From Nymphaea colorata (taxonomy: Eukaryota; Streptophyta; Magnoliopsida; Nymphaeales; Nymphaeaceae), in contig NC_045140.1 of assembly GCF_008831285.2 (NCBI RefSeq), positions 1,283,528 to 1,343,527 on the forward strand: a stretch of DNA of 60,000 bases, in the 5' to 3' direction. The position numbers were made by a program, and so were the translations under genes. This document shows positions 57,835 to 60,000 of the stretch, piece by piece; position 1 is the first letter of the stretch, and each line of letters starts with the position of its first letter. The notes under the pieces are model-generated. The model saw only the letters and a program-made list of their open reading frames with translations. It searched no databases and had not been told where the DNA came from.

Positions 57835-60000
57835 CTAATTCCCTGATTATCTGAATATGCAGTTCAGAGGAAGAAGATCCCAGATAATCAGGACAGGACC
57901 GACCAATGCAACTGCTAGCGTCCAATAATACGAGATCAGAGACCGGCAAAAGACTGTTCCGCCTGTTTTTCCTCAAGACGCATTGGTGGAAAAGGAGAGA
58001 GCGCGAGCGGGAGAGAACTTGGGTAGGGCGAAAACAGAAAGAAAAAATAAAATGAAAAGAGCGGAAAAAGAGAGGGATGAAAAACCAGTCTTAAAGTGGA
58101 AGTACAAAAAAAGGTTTTATTTATGGGTTGGCTTGGTTTCGCATTCTGGGTGTGCACAGTGTAAATAAATCTGCAACAAATTCATAAGACCAAAAAAAAG
58201 AAAAAGTTAATTCGGGATCACACGATGAAGTTGAAGACTACTCATGAATTCAAACTCACAACGGGAGGGGCTGGGGAGACCTTCTGTTGGCTCTTGGAGT
58301 GACAAACTCCTTTTCAATGGGAGAGATTCTGTAAAGTGTAAAAAGCGTGAGAAGTATGGAGCCGTATTCGCAAGAAATTCCAGGTGGAGAATTGGAGGAA
58401 GTCGGTATGGCATTCCGATGCCCACCCACTAATTTCAGGAACATTTTGTGTCAAGTCCGCATCTCACCTGTTAATCCTGCTTCAGACGTTCTATCTCTGT
58501 CGACCCAGAACTAATTTTGGATCGCTTAGATTGGCTACTCACTGGTTTTTGTTAGTGAGCCCATTGTTTCTTTTTTTGGCGTGATGTTTTTTTCTGTAGC
58601 TGTTATATGTTTCTGTAGTTTTAATAAAAGTGGGAGGCTGCCTCCAGCAGATTTTGTTGCGGAAAGAGGAGATCCAAGTGGTGGTGCTCACTGCTCTGAA
58701 CGAATGCACTGAAGCTCGCCACAGAAACATTCAAAGGAAAATAAATGGGCCTCAGGCATGAGCGTTGGTATGGGAATCTATCGTTTAAAGTTCCTGCGTA
58801 CACAATCCTATGGATAATGGAACGAAAACGTATTTGCTCAAAGTAGCAGACATTTGTCATTCACTTTAAAAGTTTTGAATTTACTCTACACATCATGCAA
58901 TTGTCCGCAGAAGTTGGAACGATTAAAAAAAATTACTTACGATTTGCTATGCACTAAAATAAGAAACTACATTTTAGTTTAGAATTTATATTAAATGGAA
59001 AACAGTTTTTTTTTAATTTCTTTTTAAATAAAGTTTATGCTGAGAAAAGATTAAGCATTTAAACACCCATACTACCAGTAATCTTAGTTTGTAGCCTTTT
59101 TCAGGACGAGGAAACGCTGGCTGCAGGGCGAGGTAGACTACAAAAGCCTGTGTGTGTGACTTCGGAATACTTCTACATTGGTCATCGATCTTTAAAAAAA
59201 AAATGGTAATTTAAAAGCCTGAGTGCCCTTTTACCACTATCCTCTTTAGTGGTCGTTTTGGCTGAAAACAGAATTTGGCGAGACTGACGGGTCGAAATCA
59301 CAGGATCAATATTGTACGTTATTTTAGGCCATGTCCTTGCAATAATTTTTATGATATTGTGACCTTTTTCAAGAAACTTGTAGGAAAATATTTGCAAACG
59401 TACTAGAAATAACATTGTGTTCTATAAGTAAACGACTGCATTAGGTGATCGATGCAATATTTTAATGCACTGACTCAACGTATCTTGTCTTGTTATCTTA
59501 ACATACAGCTGCTGCATCATGTCAGCTTCAGATGAAAAAACAAGACTACACGCCGTGAGAGTTAGCTACAAGGGTGTGGGAGATGAGGCCATCCATGGGA
59601 AATCTCTTCCAAAGGTACCAAGTTTAAGTTCAAGTATGGGGATAAAATGAGAATATAACGCATCGACTATGACAATACTTGGATTATTATAAGATCTTTT
59701 CACTGAAGCCAGAAATAGATATAGAAAGTATTCCAGTTGTGCAAATATAAACGCAAAAATACCATTGAAGACTGGAGGTTGTTCATGTAGCCTTAAGTTG
59801 GATCTTCTGACCTGTTAAACAAGACTGATTAAGTAGTAAATGCAGGACCAGCCAAATAATCATCTATTTGCGCTGATCACACTACCAGTCCAAGATTCTA
59901 AGACATTCAAGTGTAACCTAGCCGTTTGTGTTAGCTGAGCCATGAAACGGTCAATCACACTAACCAACAGGTAAGAAAGTAGGCCAGGAGCCTTGTTTTA
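57835..60000. other. Right edge, no further gene supported
   Basis: The first 200 bp (minus strand) would be the 5' UTR and promoter of the small gene. Beyond 58200 I see no coding signal or recognisable repeat. Confidence 0.4.

Noticed and set aside
57695-57976. 93-codon minus-strand frame
   Set aside because: The overlapping 49-codon frame has a clear membrane segment and better protein character; the longer frame is Gly/Arg-rich and lacks any motif.

Overview
The window looks like nuclear DNA of a flowering plant. Evidence: intron-bearing or intronless plant-type genes (GASA/snakin-type peptide, arabinogalactan peptides, cystatin-like secreted proteins), fragments of a Dicer-like 3 gene and of an aluminium-activated malate transporter, low gene density, long AT-rich spacers, many (TA)n and compound (TA)n(GA)n microsatellites, and remnants of LINE, Copia, CACTA and hAT elements. 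I cannot name the species from the sequence.

Layout. 1-2.2 kb: short direct repeats and a broken DCL3-like fragment (+). 2.2-35 kb: a dispersed tandem family of cystatin-like genes. Nine loci or pieces are visible: intact on the minus strand at 2.3, 11.6 and 25.3 kb, intact on the plus strand at 30.7 kb; damaged or fragmentary at 15.0, 16.9, 17.7, 21.7 and 34.6 kb. The family splits into a 120-122 aa group (2.3, 11.6, 16.9, 25.3 kb) and a 132 aa group with a His/Glu-rich spacer (15.0, 30.7, 34.6 kb). All lack a canonical cystatin Q-x-V-x-G loop. Within this array lie an old LINE (about 4.0-10.4 kb, minus) that carries a piece of a malate-transporter gene inside its endonuclease region, a CACTA end (13.1 kb), two LINE 3' ends facing each other (23.4-24.2 kb), and an hAT-like element with target-site duplication (28.6-29.6 kb).

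35-60 kb: an hAT-like MITE (35.9 kb), a four-exon proline-rich GASA gene (40.4-42.5 kb), a degraded tRNA-Ala (43.7 kb), three intronless AG-peptide genes (44.4, 48.1, 51.3 kb; the last two are duplicates), a Copia reverse-transcriptase remnant (47.1 kb), and at the right end a small single-membrane-pass protein gene resembling PET117 (57.7 kb) plus an orphan exon-like sequence.

Themes: most genes encode small secreted or cell-surface proteins. The cystatin-like array shows birth, decay and rearrangement of copies. It is the most interesting system in the window: a small secreted cystatin-fold family with a replaced protease-binding loop and a conserved C-terminal tail.
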